Source: Actinomycetota bacterium (lineage in GTDB: Bacteria; Actinomycetota; Thermoleophilia; Solirubrobacterales; Thermoleophilaceae). From it: a stretch of 10,200 nucleotides of DNA. Each line of letters begins with the position of its first letter. Position 1 is the stretch's first letter. The notes below the pieces were generated by a model, which worked only from the letters and a program-made list of their open reading frames with translations, was not told the DNA's origin and ran no database searches. The stretch covers positions 1 through 10,200 of the forward strand of contig VAWV01000118.1 of assembly GCA_005883295.1 (NCBI GenBank), written 5' to 3'. Both the position numbers and the translations under genes were made by a program. This document shows, in pieces, positions 1 to 5,739 of this stretch.

Positions 1-163
1 CGCCGGCGACGCGCTGCGCGGATCGCTGCGCGCGCTGGTCGGCGCGACCGCGGTGACCCTGCGCGTGGTCGCCGCGGTGCTCCCGTTCGCGCTGCTGGCT
101 GCCCTCGCCTGGGCGGCGACCGCCGGCGTCAGGCGCCGGCGCCGCGAAGCCGTGCTCTCCTGA
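1..163 (+). CDS. C-terminal end of a membrane-anchored protein (possibly DUF4349 family), partial
   Basis: The reading frame is open from base 2 to a TGA at 161-163 and gives 53 residues; the start lies outside the window. One hydrophobic helix (roughly residues 23-40, Val/Ala/Leu-rich with one Trp) is followed by a run of arginines (VRRRRRE) and a short hydrophilic end. This is a C-terminal membrane anchor with a positive, presumably cytoplasmic, tail. The preceding stretch with ALRGSLRALVG resembles the end of actinobacterial DUF4349 proteins, which carry an extracytoplasmic domain and finish in such a helix. That family call is a recollection of pattern, not a proven match, because the diagnostic domain is missing. 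The gene converges with the small minus-strand gene at 175-279, and only 11 nt separate the two stop codons. No terminator hairpin is visible between them. Confidence 0.5.
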   Translation, partial: AGDALRGSLRALVGATAVTLRVVAAVLPFALLAALAWAATAGVRRRRREAVLS

Positions 164-174
164 TCAGCCGAGCC

Positions 175-279
175 CTACCAGTGCAGGTGCATCGTCCGGT
201 AGACGATCTCCAGCACCGCCGTCGCGCCGCTGAGCAGCGCGGCGAGCGCAAACGTGCGTAGCCCAAGCTTCCGAACCAT
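175..279 (-). CDS. small single-pass membrane protein, 34 aa, hypothetical
   Basis: This is a 34-residue reading frame starting with MVRKLGLRTF and ending YRTMHLHW. A longer frame reaches up to 384, but I chose the ATG at 279-277 because a consensus Shine-Dalgarno AAGGAG (285-290 on the minus strand) sits 5 nt upstream of it. The upstream extension is Gly/Pro/Arg-rich and looks non-coding. The product has a basic N-terminus (R3, K4, R8) followed by a hydrophobic stretch of about 15-17 residues (about residues 9-26), consistent with a single membrane helix oriented N-in. I do not recognise a family. It ends 11 nt from the stop of the convergent gene at the left edge and is divergent from the Crp-like regulator. 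The strong ribosome binding site is the main support; the length alone would not justify a call. Confidence 0.45.
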   Translation of the reverse strand: MVRKLGLRTFALAALLSGATAVLEIVYRTMHLHW

Positions 280-404
280 CGGGTCTCCTTCCTCGGGACG
301 GGCATCCGTGCCGCGTCCCTCCGCCACTCCAAGGTAACCCCGACACCCGGGTCCGGCAATAGCCGGCGACCCCGGGAGGCACACGCCCCTGGCATGATGC
401 GCGC

Positions 405-1103
405 ATGGCCGGCGGGGAGGAAACAGCCCGGCTGCTCAGCCGGGTTTCGCTGTTCAAGGGCCTGTCGGATCGTGACCTGCGAGAGCTCGCGCAGGTCGCC
501 GTCCCGCGGAGCTGGCTCGCGGGTGAGGCGGTGTTCCAGGAGGGCGACCCCGGCGACACCTGCTACGTGCTCCGCCTGGGTTGCGTGAGGGTCACGCGGC
601 GGCACTCGGACGGGCGCCAGATAACGCTCGCCGAGCTCCGTGAGGGCTCGATCTTCGGCGAGCTGGCGATGTTCGGCGGGGAGACCCGATCCGCCACCGT
701 CGAGGCCGTGGAGCGGAGCACCGGGCTGGCGCTGCTGGCGGGCGACCTCCGGCGCACCATGCTCGCCCACCCGCAGATCGCGGTGGCCATGCTGGAGGGG
801 CTGGCCGACCGCATCAGGGCCGCGAACGAGCGTCTCTCCAGGCAGACCTTCCAGACCGTCGAGGGGCGGGTGGCGAGCGCCCTGCTCGGTCAGGTGGAGG
901 CGCTCGCCGCCGGGACGGGCGACACCGAACCGCGTGAGGTGCTGATCAGGGCGACGCAGGCTCAGATCGCCCAGCTCTCGGGCTCCTCCCGCGAGAGCGC
1001 CAGCCGCTTTCTCGCAAAGCTCGAGCGCGCCGGGGTAATCACCACCGGGCGAGGCAAGATCCTGGTGCATGAGCCAGCCGCCCTCAACAACTACATCTAC
1101 TGA
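405..1103 (+). CDS. Crp/Fnr family transcriptional regulator
   Basis: A 232-aa cytoplasmic DNA-binding regulator, normal length for the Crp/Fnr family. Residues about 14-125 form a cyclic-nucleotide-binding beta-roll. The phosphate-binding cassette is visible at residues 84-98 (FGELAMFGGETRSAT), with Glu86 and Arg95-Ser96 where CRP binds the cyclic phosphate and ribose. A long dimerisation helix follows (about 124-165). The residues matching E. coli Thr127/Ser128 are Ala140/Asn141, so the ligand cannot be assigned safely to cAMP. The C-terminal winged helix (about 180-230) has the recognition helix GSSRESASRFLAKLE; Arg196, Glu197 and Arg201 match the E. coli CRP trio that reads TGTGA. There are no Fnr-type N-terminal cysteines. 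The ATG at 405 has no clear Shine-Dalgarno, so a leaderless or weakly led message is possible; an ATG 11 nt upstream is in another frame. It is the first gene of an apparent operon with pcm, a Nudix gene and an ASCH gene. Confidence 0.93.
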   Translation: MAGGEETARLLSRVSLFKGLSDRDLRELAQVAVPRSWLAGEAVFQEGDPGDTCYVLRLGCVRVTRRHSDGRQITLAELREGSIFGELAMFGGETRSATVEAVERSTGLALLAGDLRRTMLAHPQIAVAMLEGLADRIRAANERLSRQTFQTVEGRVASALLGQVEALAAGTGDTEPREVLIRATQAQIAQLSGSSRESASRFLAKLERAGVITTGRGKILVHEPAALNNYIY

Positions 1104-1764
1104 CGGCGACCGCGGCGAGGATCCGTTCGCGGAGCGCCGCCGGCGGATGGTCGAGCGGCAGCTCAGAGGTCGCGGCATCGAGGACGAGCGTGCGCTGACG
1201 GCGATGGAGGAGGTGCCCCGGGAGCGCTTCCTGCCCCCCGACCAGTGGCGCGACGCCTACCGCGACGGCGCCGTTTACATCGGGGAGGGGCAGACCATGT
1301 CGCAGCCCTGGATCGTGGCCTGCATGACTTCCCTGCTCGAGCTGAAGGGTGATGAGCGCGTGCTGGAGGTGGGGACCGGGTCGGGCTACGGCGCCGGGGT
1401 GCTCTCGCGCTGCTGCGCCGAGGTGGTGACCATCGAGCGCCACGCCGCGCTGGCGGAGCGGGCCCGCGAGGCCCTCGAGGAGCTCGGCTACGACAACGTG
1501 GAGGTGAGGGTGGGGGACGGTGCCGGCGGGGCGCCGGATCGGGCGCCATTCGGCGGCATATCCGTGACGGCAGCGGCCACGGGGGAGCCGCCGCGCGAGC
1601 TGATGGACCAGCTGGCGCCGGGCGCGGCGCTGGTGTGCCCGGTGAGGCACGCCCATGGCGAGGACCTGATGCGCTTCCGCGAGGGGCGGGCGGAGCGGGT
1701 GGTGCCCGTCCGCTTCGTCCCTCTGGTGCCCGATGAGGCCGACGCCGAGGAGGAGGGCCGGTGA
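1069..1764 (+). CDS. pcm: protein-L-isoaspartate O-methyltransferase
   Basis: A 231-aa SAM-dependent enzyme that methylates L-isoaspartyl residues in aged proteins to start their repair to aspartate. Family signatures in order: RRRMVERQLRGRGI (about 24-37), VPRERFLP (49-56), AYRDGAVYIGEGQTMSQP (63-80, with the conserved Gln-Thr-x-Ser-Gln-Pro), the SAM-binding motif LEVGTGSGYGAGVL (99-112), an acidic ribose-binding TIER (121-124), GDG (149-151) and VTAAA (166-170). Just before VTAAA the usual APFD/APYD reads APFGG, so Gly162 replaces an Asp that is common in the family. The ATG at 1069 lies inside the regulator gene, giving a 35-nt overlap. The next in-frame ATG (1147) would cut into the conserved N-terminal helix, so 1069 or a close neighbour is preferred. 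The overlap suggests translational coupling to the Crp-like gene. The acidic C-terminal end runs directly into the Nudix gene. Confidence 0.93.
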   Translation: MSQPPSTTTSTDGDRGEDPFAERRRRMVERQLRGRGIEDERALTAMEEVPRERFLPPDQWRDAYRDGAVYIGEGQTMSQPWIVACMTSLLELKGDERVLEVGTGSGYGAGVLSRCCAEVVTIERHAALAERAREALEELGYDNVEVRVGDGAGGAPDRAPFGGISVTAAATGEPPRELMDQLAPGAALVCPVRHAHGEDLMRFREGRAERVVPVRFVPLVPDEADAEEEGR

Positions 1765-2180
1765 TCCGGGAGTTCTCGGCCGGAGGGGTCTGCGTGCGGC
1801 GCTTCCGCGGACGCGAGCACGCGGCGGCGGTGCGGGTGAAGGGCGGCTCCGTGCTGGCGCTGCCCAAGGGCCACATCGACCCCGGCGAGAGCGCCGCCGA
1901 GGCCGCCCAGCGCGAGGTCCGCGAGGAGGCCGGCGTGCGGGGCGAGCTCGTGGCGAAGCTCGGCGACGTGAAGTACTGGTACAGCCGCGGCGGCGAGCGG
2001 GTGATGAAGGTGGTGAGCTTCTTCCTCTTCCGATACCGGTCCGGGAGCGTGCGCGACCACGACCATGAGGTGGACTCGGCGGAGTGGGTCCCGCTCGAGG
2101 ATGCACCGCGCCTTCTCACCTACCGCGGCGAGCGCGAGATGGCCGAAGCCGCCCTTTCGACCCTACGCTCCGGCCGGTAG
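1761..2180 (+). CDS. Nudix hydrolase (MutT / Ap4A-hydrolase-like)
   Basis: A 139-aa single-domain Nudix hydrolase, likely to cleave a nucleoside diphosphate linked to another moiety. The full Nudix box G-x5-E-x7-REU-x-EE-x-GU is present at residues 37-59: it starts GHIDPGE and ends REVREEAGV, so all metal-binding glutamates are intact. The preceding LPKGHIDPGE is typical of diadenosine polyphosphate hydrolases and close MutT-like proteins, but the substrate cannot be set from sequence. The GTG start at 1761 overlaps the pcm stop (GTGA). It is preceded by a purine-rich GAGGAGGAGGG run ending 3-4 nt before it, which acts as a strong ribosome binding site. It is clearly translationally coupled to pcm, and the ASCH gene follows after 12 nt. 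The start is fixed by conservation: IREFSAGGVCVRR is the usual first strand. Confidence 0.92.
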   Translation: MIREFSAGGVCVRRFRGREHAAAVRVKGGSVLALPKGHIDPGESAAEAAQREVREEAGVRGELVAKLGDVKYWYSRGGERVMKVVSFFLFRYRSGSVRDHDHEVDSAEWVPLEDAPRLLTYRGEREMAEAALSTLRSGR

Positions 2181-2192
2181 TCTCCGGCCGCC

Positions 2193-2591
2193 GTGTACGT
2201 CCTCAACTTCTACTCGCCGGTCTTCGTGGACCAGCTCAAGCGCGGCCGCAAGACCGCGACGATCCGGCTCGGCGACAAGAGTGGGAAGTACCGCAAGGGC
2301 CAGGTGGTGCTGATCACGGTGGGCTTCCAGCACTCCCCGCGGGAGAAGATCTTCGAGGCCGTGATCGACGCGGTCGACGTGAAGCGGGTCCGCGACCTCT
2401 CCCCGCGGGACATCGAGCACGACAACCCGGAGTTCCGCCGCCGCGAGGAGACCGTCCACTTCCTCGAGCAGATCTACGGGCGCCAGGTGCAGGAGGACGA
2501 CACCGTGACGATCGTGCGCTTCTCGGCGATCCTGGAGCGGCCCGAGGAGATCAGCGAGCGGCTGTCGCCCGGCGCCCCCGCGCAGAACTAG
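2193..2591 (+). CDS. ASCH-domain protein (putative RNA-binding)
   Basis: A 132-aa protein with an ASCH (ASC-1 homology) domain, a PUA-related beta-barrel generally expected to bind RNA or a modified nucleoside. The defining motif appears at residues 18-25 as GRKTATIR, inside the helix-strand unit FVDQLKRGRKTATIR. It is followed by a Lys/Gly-rich turn and the strand GQVVLITVG, as in other ASCH proteins. The second half (HFLEQIYGRQVQEDDTVTIVRF) closes the barrel; the last 15 or so residues are likely disordered. Some ASCH proteins such as E. coli YqfB are N4-acetylcytidine amidohydrolases, but I cannot claim that activity here. The start is GTG at 2193 with no clear Shine-Dalgarno, 12 nt after the Nudix stop, so coupling or a weak leader is likely. 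It is the last gene of the regulator operon. No terminator is evident before the groES promoter. Confidence 0.82.
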   Translation: MYVLNFYSPVFVDQLKRGRKTATIRLGDKSGKYRKGQVVLITVGFQHSPREKIFEAVIDAVDVKRVRDLSPRDIEHDNPEFRRREETVHFLEQIYGRQVQEDDTVTIVRFSAILERPEEISERLSPGAPAQN

Positions 2592-2628
2592 TAACTGCCG
2601 CAATCCCTCTCGGCGAGCGCGATCCGCG

Positions 2629-2658
2629 TTGCCCGCTTGGCACTCTCGATGCTAGAGT
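2629..2658 (+). promoter_or_regulatory. probable sigma-70-type promoter of groES-groEL
   Basis: A -35-like TTGCCC (2629-2634) is followed after 18 nt by a -10-like TAGAGT (2653-2658). Each matches four of six consensus bases, including the key T-A...T of the -10. Transcription would start near 2665, leaving a leader of about 36 nt before groES. The CIRCE operator overlaps this promoter, as expected for HrcA repression. The promoter assignment is inferred; the operator is the stronger signal. Confidence 0.45.
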
Positions 2659-2663
2659 GCCAA
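2637..2663 (+). promoter_or_regulatory. CIRCE operator (HrcA binding site)
   Basis: A perfect 9-bp inverted repeat with a 9-nt spacer: TTGGCACTC at 2637-2645 and GAGTGCCAA at 2655-2663. It matches the CIRCE consensus TTAGCACTC-N9-GAGTGCTAA with one symmetric change (A to G) in each arm, so the palindrome is kept. It lies 37 nt upstream of groES and covers the predicted -10 region. CIRCE is the known target of the heat-shock repressor HrcA, so groES-groEL here is very likely induced on heat or misfolding stress by loss of HrcA binding. No hrcA is in the window. Confidence 0.93.
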
Positions 2664-2700
2664 CCGCATTTCAAGCGACGGACTCACGGAGGTTCTGCAA

Positions 2701-2991
2701 ATGAAGCTCAAGCCCCTGGGCGATCGGCTGATCGTCATGGCGGTCGAGGAGGAGGAGACGACGGCGAGCGGCATCGTCCTTCCCGATACGGCCAAGGAGA
2801 AGCCGCAGCGCGGCAAGGTGCTCGCTGTCGGCGACGGGAAGGTGAGCGAGGAGACCGGCAAGCGCACCCCCGTCGACGTCTCGGAGGGCGACGAGGTCCT
2901 CTACTCCAAGTACGGCGGCACCGAGATCACCGTGGACGGCGAGGACCTCTTGGTCCTGCGCGAGTCGGACGTGCTCGCGAAGGTCGCCTGA
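2701..2991 (+). CDS. groES: co-chaperonin GroES (Hsp10)
   Basis: A 96-aa co-chaperonin, the normal length, which caps the GroEL ring during protein folding in the cytoplasm. The N-terminal strand KLKPLGDRLIVMAVEEEE is typical. The mobile loop that contacts GroEL is at residues about 16-34 (EEEETTASGIVLPDTAKEK, with the conserved Ser-Gly-Ile-Val-Leu-Pro). Further motifs are GKVLAVGDG (38-46), a roof-loop region and the closing GDEVLYSKYGGTEI...EDLLVLRESDVLA. The ATG has a clear GGAGG (2688-2692) 8 nt upstream. CIRCE lies just before it and groEL follows after 38 nt, so the two are one heat-inducible operon. Confidence 0.98.
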   Translation: MKLKPLGDRLIVMAVEEEETTASGIVLPDTAKEKPQRGKVLAVGDGKVSEETGKRTPVDVSEGDEVLYSKYGGTEITVDGEDLLVLRESDVLAKVA

Positions 2992-3029
2992 CACCCACTT
3001 CCACTACACAGACGGAGGAATCAGCAAGA

Positions 3030-4655
3030 ATGGCTCACAAGGAGCTCAAGTACGACCAGGAGGCGCGCGCAGCCCTCGAGGCCGGCGTCGACGCGGTCGC
3101 CAACGCGGTCAGGGTGACCCTTGGCCCGAAGGGCCGGTACGTCGTCCTCGACAAGAAGTTCGGCGCGCCGACCATCACCAACGACGGCGTCACGATCGCG
3201 CGTGAGATCGAGGTCGAGGACGTCTTCGAGAACCAGGGCGCGCAGCTGGTACGCGAGGTCGCCACGGCGACCAACGACGTGGCCGGCGACGGGACCACGA
3301 CCGCGACCGTCCTGGCGCAAGCGATCGTCCGCTCCGGCCTCAAGAACGTGGCCGCCGGCGCCAACCCGCTCGCGCTGAAGCGCGGCATCGAGAAGACCGT
3401 CGACCAGGTCGTGGAGTACATCCGCGAGCAGTCGAAGGAGATCGCGGGCAAGGACCAGATCGCCCGCGTGGCAGCGATCTCGGCCGCCGACGACGAGATC
3501 GGCGACGTGATCGCCGACGCGATCGAGAAGGTCGGCAAGGACGGCGTCGTGAACGTCGAGGAGGGCCAGACGTTCGGCATGGACCTCGAGTTCACCGAGG
3601 GCATGCAGTTCGACAAGGGCTACATCTCGCCCTACATGGTCACGGACCAGGACCGCATGGAGGCGGTGCTCGAGGATCCGTACATCCTCATCGCGAACCA
3701 GAAGATCGGCTCCGTCCGGGACCTGCTCCCGGTGCTCGAGCAGGTCATCCAGTCGGGCAAGCCGATCCTGATCATCGCCGAGGACGTGGAGGGCGAGTCG
3801 CTGGCCACGCTCGTGGTCAACAAGCTCCGCGGCACGTTCACCGGGCTGGCCGTAAAGGCCCCGGGCTTCGGTGATCGCCGCAAGCGGATGCTCGAGGACA
3901 TCGCGATCCTCACGGGCGGCGAGGTCATCACGGAGGAGATGGGCCTCAAGCTCGAGAACACGCAGCTCTCGCAGCTCGGGCACGCCCGCCGTGTCGTCGT
4001 GGCCAAGGACACCACCACGATCGTCGACGGTGCCGGTGAATCCGAGGCGATCAAGGGCCGCATCAACCAGATCAAGAACGAGATCGAGAACACCGACTCG
4101 GACTTCGACCGCGAGAAGCTCCAGGAGCGGCTGGCGAAGCTGGCCGGCGGGGTCGCGGTCGTGAAGGTGGGCGCGGCCACCGAGACCGAGATGAAGGAGA
4201 AGAAGCACCGCGTGGAGGACGCCCTCCAGGCGACCCGCGCCGCCCTCGAGGAGGGCATCGTGCCGGGCGGCGGTGTCGCGCTCCTGCGCGCCGCCGAGGC
4301 CGTGAAGGTCGACTCGCTGGAGGAGGGCGATGAGCAGACGGGCGCCCGGATCATCCTGCGCGCCCTCGAGGAGCCGGTCCGCCAGCTCGCCGAGAACGCG
4401 GGCCTGGAGGGCTCCGTGGTGGCCAACGACGTCCGCAAGGCGAAGGCCGGCCACGGCCTGAACGCCGAGACCGGGGAGATCGTCGACCTGGTCGAAGCGG
4501 GCGTGATCGACCCCGCCATGGTCACGCGCTCGGCGCTGCAGAACGCCGCCTCGATCGCCAAGAACATCCTCACGACGGAGGCGATCGTCGCGGAGATGCC
4601 GGAGAAGGAGCCCATGGGCGCCGGCATGCCCGGCGGCATGGACGGGATGATGTAA
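3030..4655 (+). CDS. groEL: chaperonin GroEL (Hsp60)
   Basis: A 541-aa ATP-dependent chaperonin forming the folding chamber with GroES. The frame is open further upstream, but homology begins at MAHKELKYDQEARAALEAG. The ATG at 3030 has GGAGG (3014-3018) 11 nt before it, so this start is secure. Visible landmarks are the equatorial LGPKGRYVVLDKK nucleotide-binding segment, APTITNDGVTIA, the ATP-site GDGTTTATVLAQ, apical-domain KAPGFGDRRKRMLEDIA, GGVAVVKVGAATE, and EEGIVPGGGVALLRA containing the ATPase region. The C-terminus is a Gly/Met-rich tail (PMGAGMPGGMDGMM), the type found on the housekeeping GroEL rather than the His-rich tail of some actinobacterial second copies. It is the second gene of the CIRCE-controlled operon and is followed by a duplicated GC-rich terminator hairpin. 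An AAGGAGG directly after the stop (4654-4660) has no convincing start codon behind it. Confidence 0.98.
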   Translation: MAHKELKYDQEARAALEAGVDAVANAVRVTLGPKGRYVVLDKKFGAPTITNDGVTIAREIEVEDVFENQGAQLVREVATATNDVAGDGTTTATVLAQAIVRSGLKNVAAGANPLALKRGIEKTVDQVVEYIREQSKEIAGKDQIARVAAISAADDEIGDVIADAIEKVGKDGVVNVEEGQTFGMDLEFTEGMQFDKGYISPYMVTDQDRMEAVLEDPYILIANQKIGSVRDLLPVLEQVIQSGKPILIIAEDVEGESLATLVVNKLRGTFTGLAVKAPGFGDRRKRMLEDIAILTGGEVITEEMGLKLENTQLSQLGHARRVVVAKDTTTIVDGAGESEAIKGRINQIKNEIENTDSDFDREKLQERLAKLAGGVAVVKVGAATETEMKEKKHRVEDALQATRAALEEGIVPGGGVALLRAAEAVKVDSLEEGDEQTGARIILRALEEPVRQLAENAGLEGSVVANDVRKAKAGHGLNAETGEIVDLVEAGVIDPAMVTRSALQNAASIAKNILTTEAIVAEMPEKEPMGAGMPGGMDGMM

Positions 4656-4689
4656 GGAGGGCGGTAAGAGCCCTCAGCAGTTTGGATCA

Positions 4690-4719
4690 GAGCGGCCCCG
4701 CCGAACGGCGGGGTCGCTC
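4690..4719 (+). terminator. groESL terminator hairpin, copy 1
   Basis: A 13-bp stem with a GAAC tetraloop: GAGCGGCCCCGCC (4690-4702) pairs with GGCGGGGTCGCTC (4707-4719), with one G-U pair. A modest pyrimidine run (CTCTT, 4720-4724) follows rather than a classic U-tract. It lies 34 nt after the groEL stop. An outer pair of 8 bp, GGTAAGAG (4663-4670) with CTCTTACC (4720-4727), could extend the structure. It is probably an intrinsic terminator of the type seen in GC-rich bacteria. Confidence 0.75.
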
Positions 4720-4778
4720 CTCTTACCAGGGTGAAGGGCCCCGCCGAACGGCGGGGTCGCTCCTCTTACCAGGGTGAA
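4694..4778. repeat. tandem direct repeat, two identical 42-nt units containing a terminator hairpin
   Basis: Bases 4694-4735 and 4737-4778 are identical over all 42 positions, with a period of 43. Each unit carries the hairpin plus the 3' pyrimidine stretch and a shared end CCAGGGTGAA. The second unit abuts the TAG stop (complement at 4779-4781) of the minus-strand SDR gene. Perfect identity points to a recent duplication. Confidence 0.95.
4737..4758 (+). terminator. terminator hairpin, copy 2
   Basis: The same CCCCGCC-GAAC-GGCGGGG stem-loop as the previous hairpin, here 9 bp including one G-U pair because the outer GAGC arm was not duplicated. It is again followed by CTCCTCTTACC. It sits just outside the stop codon of the convergent SDR gene and probably acts as a back-up terminator for groEL. 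Termination on the minus strand is less likely because no T-rich stretch follows in that direction. Confidence 0.6.
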
Positions 4779-5651
4779 CTACCCGCCCAGCACCTCGCGC
4801 ATCGTCCGCGGCCGCACGCCAAGCTCCTCCGCGTCGGCTGTTCCCCGCGCGGTGGTCATCGGGATCTCCATCAGCTCTGCCTCCTGCCAGGTCGCGAACG
4901 CGGTGCTGCCGGCCAGCGCCTCCACGGTCCAGAGCCCGGCGCGGACCAGCGGCAGCGGGACGTGCAGCAGCCGCCGCCGGCGGCGCAGGGCGCGCAACGT
5001 GATGCGGGCGATGTCGTCGTAGGAGAGGACCTCCGGCCCGGCCAGCTCGTACCGCCGCCGGGGGTTCGCCCCGTCGAGCACGCCCATGACGGCCGCCGCG
5101 GCGTCCTCGGCCCAGATCGGCTGGTAGAGGGCGTGGCCGGGCCCCGAGATCGGCATCACGGGCAGGACGGACATCCGCTCGAGCAGCCGCATCCACGGGT
5201 CGAGCGGCGAGTACACGATCGACGGCGCGAACACGACGGTCTGGAGCGGGGACTCCTCCACGGTCCGCTCGGCCAGCGCCTTCGCGCGGAAGAAGCGGGC
5301 CTGGCCGTGAAGCGTGGCCCCGAGCGCGGAGAAGAACACGAAGCGCTCCACGCCGGTCCGCTCCGCTGCCCGCAGCAGGCGCAGCGTGGCGACCGCGTTC
5401 AGCTCCTCGATCGACGCGCGCGGCTGGTCCCGGATCGCCGCGGCCAGGTGCACGACCGCGTCCACCCCGCGCAGGGCGTTCCGAAACGAGGCCGGCTGGG
5501 ACAGGTCGCCAAGCGCGATCTGCACCCGTACCCGCTCGGGTCCGAGGCGCCGCGGATCGCGCACCAGGCACCTGACGCGGGCTCCTGAGGCGATGAGCCG
5601 GCGCAGCAGAGCAGAGCCCACGTTGCCCGTCGCGCCGGTCAGCAGGATCAC
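4779..5651 (-). CDS. atypical SDR NAD(P)-binding oxidoreductase (NDUFA9/NmrA-like)
   Basis: A 290-aa Rossmann-fold protein of the atypical short-chain dehydrogenase group, resembling the family often labelled complex I NDUFA9-subunit-like or NAD(P)H-binding. The N-terminal nucleotide site is LTGATGNVGSALLRRL (residues 4-19, TGxxGxxG), followed by VRDPRR after strand 2, GDL (48-50), and VVHLAAA (66-72). The usual Tyr-x3-Lys catalytic pair reads Phe120-x3-Lys124 (ARFFRAKALAE), so classical SDR catalysis is doubtful. The protein may only bind the cofactor or act on an unknown quinone- or sugar-linked substrate. The C-terminal half includes FAPSIVYSPLDPW and YELAGPEVLSYDDIA, typical of the family. 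The start is GTG at 5651 at the beginning of the first strand; no strong Shine-Dalgarno is seen. It converges with groEL and is divergent from the ferredoxin, 88 nt away. Confidence 0.82.
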   Translation of the reverse strand: MILLTGATGNVGSALLRRLIASGARVRCLVRDPRRLGPERVRVQIALGDLSQPASFRNALRGVDAVVHLAAAIRDQPRASIEELNAVATLRLLRAAERTGVERFVFFSALGATLHGQARFFRAKALAERTVEESPLQTVVFAPSIVYSPLDPWMRLLERMSVLPVMPISGPGHALYQPIWAEDAAAAVMGVLDGANPRRRYELAGPEVLSYDDIARITLRALRRRRRLLHVPLPLVRAGLWTVEALAGSTAFATWQEAELMEIPMTTARGTADAEELGVRPRTMREVLGG

Positions 5652-5674
5652 CCGGCCAGCGTATCCGCGGTCGA

Positions 5675-5680
5675 TATCAT
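5675..5680 (+). promoter_or_regulatory. possible -10 element for the ferredoxin gene
   Basis: TATCAT matches five of six bases of the TATAAT consensus and sits 59 nt before the ferredoxin ATG, in the 88-nt divergent region. No convincing -35 is seen at the right distance, which is common in GC-rich actinobacteria. This is a weak single-element call. Confidence 0.3.
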
Positions 5681-5739
5681 CGGCGCCTCGCGCGCTCGCC
5701 GCCGCGCGGAGCTGCCTCGCGGTCCAGGATCAAGGAGCC

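Noticed and set aside
129..1178. Minus-strand open frame opposite the Crp-like gene
   Set aside because: It is a GC-rich antisense artefact; the plus strand encodes a full Crp/Fnr protein with intact motifs.
2637..3029. Upstream extension of the groEL frame through groES
   Set aside because: It overlaps groES entirely in another frame; groEL homology and its ribosome binding site place the start at 3030.
3021..4454. Long open frame antisense to groEL (477 codons)
   Set aside because: Its composition follows from the GC-biased third positions of groEL on the other strand. It has no family motifs, and groEL is certain.
4654..4690. AAGGAGG directly after the groEL stop as the ribosome binding site of a further gene
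   Set aside because: No ATG or GTG lies at a suitable distance; the only candidate is a TTG frame running through the terminator hairpins.
4694..4778. CRISPR-like repeat
   Set aside because: There are only two units directly adjacent with a 1-nt gap and no spacers; it is a tandem duplication of a terminator.
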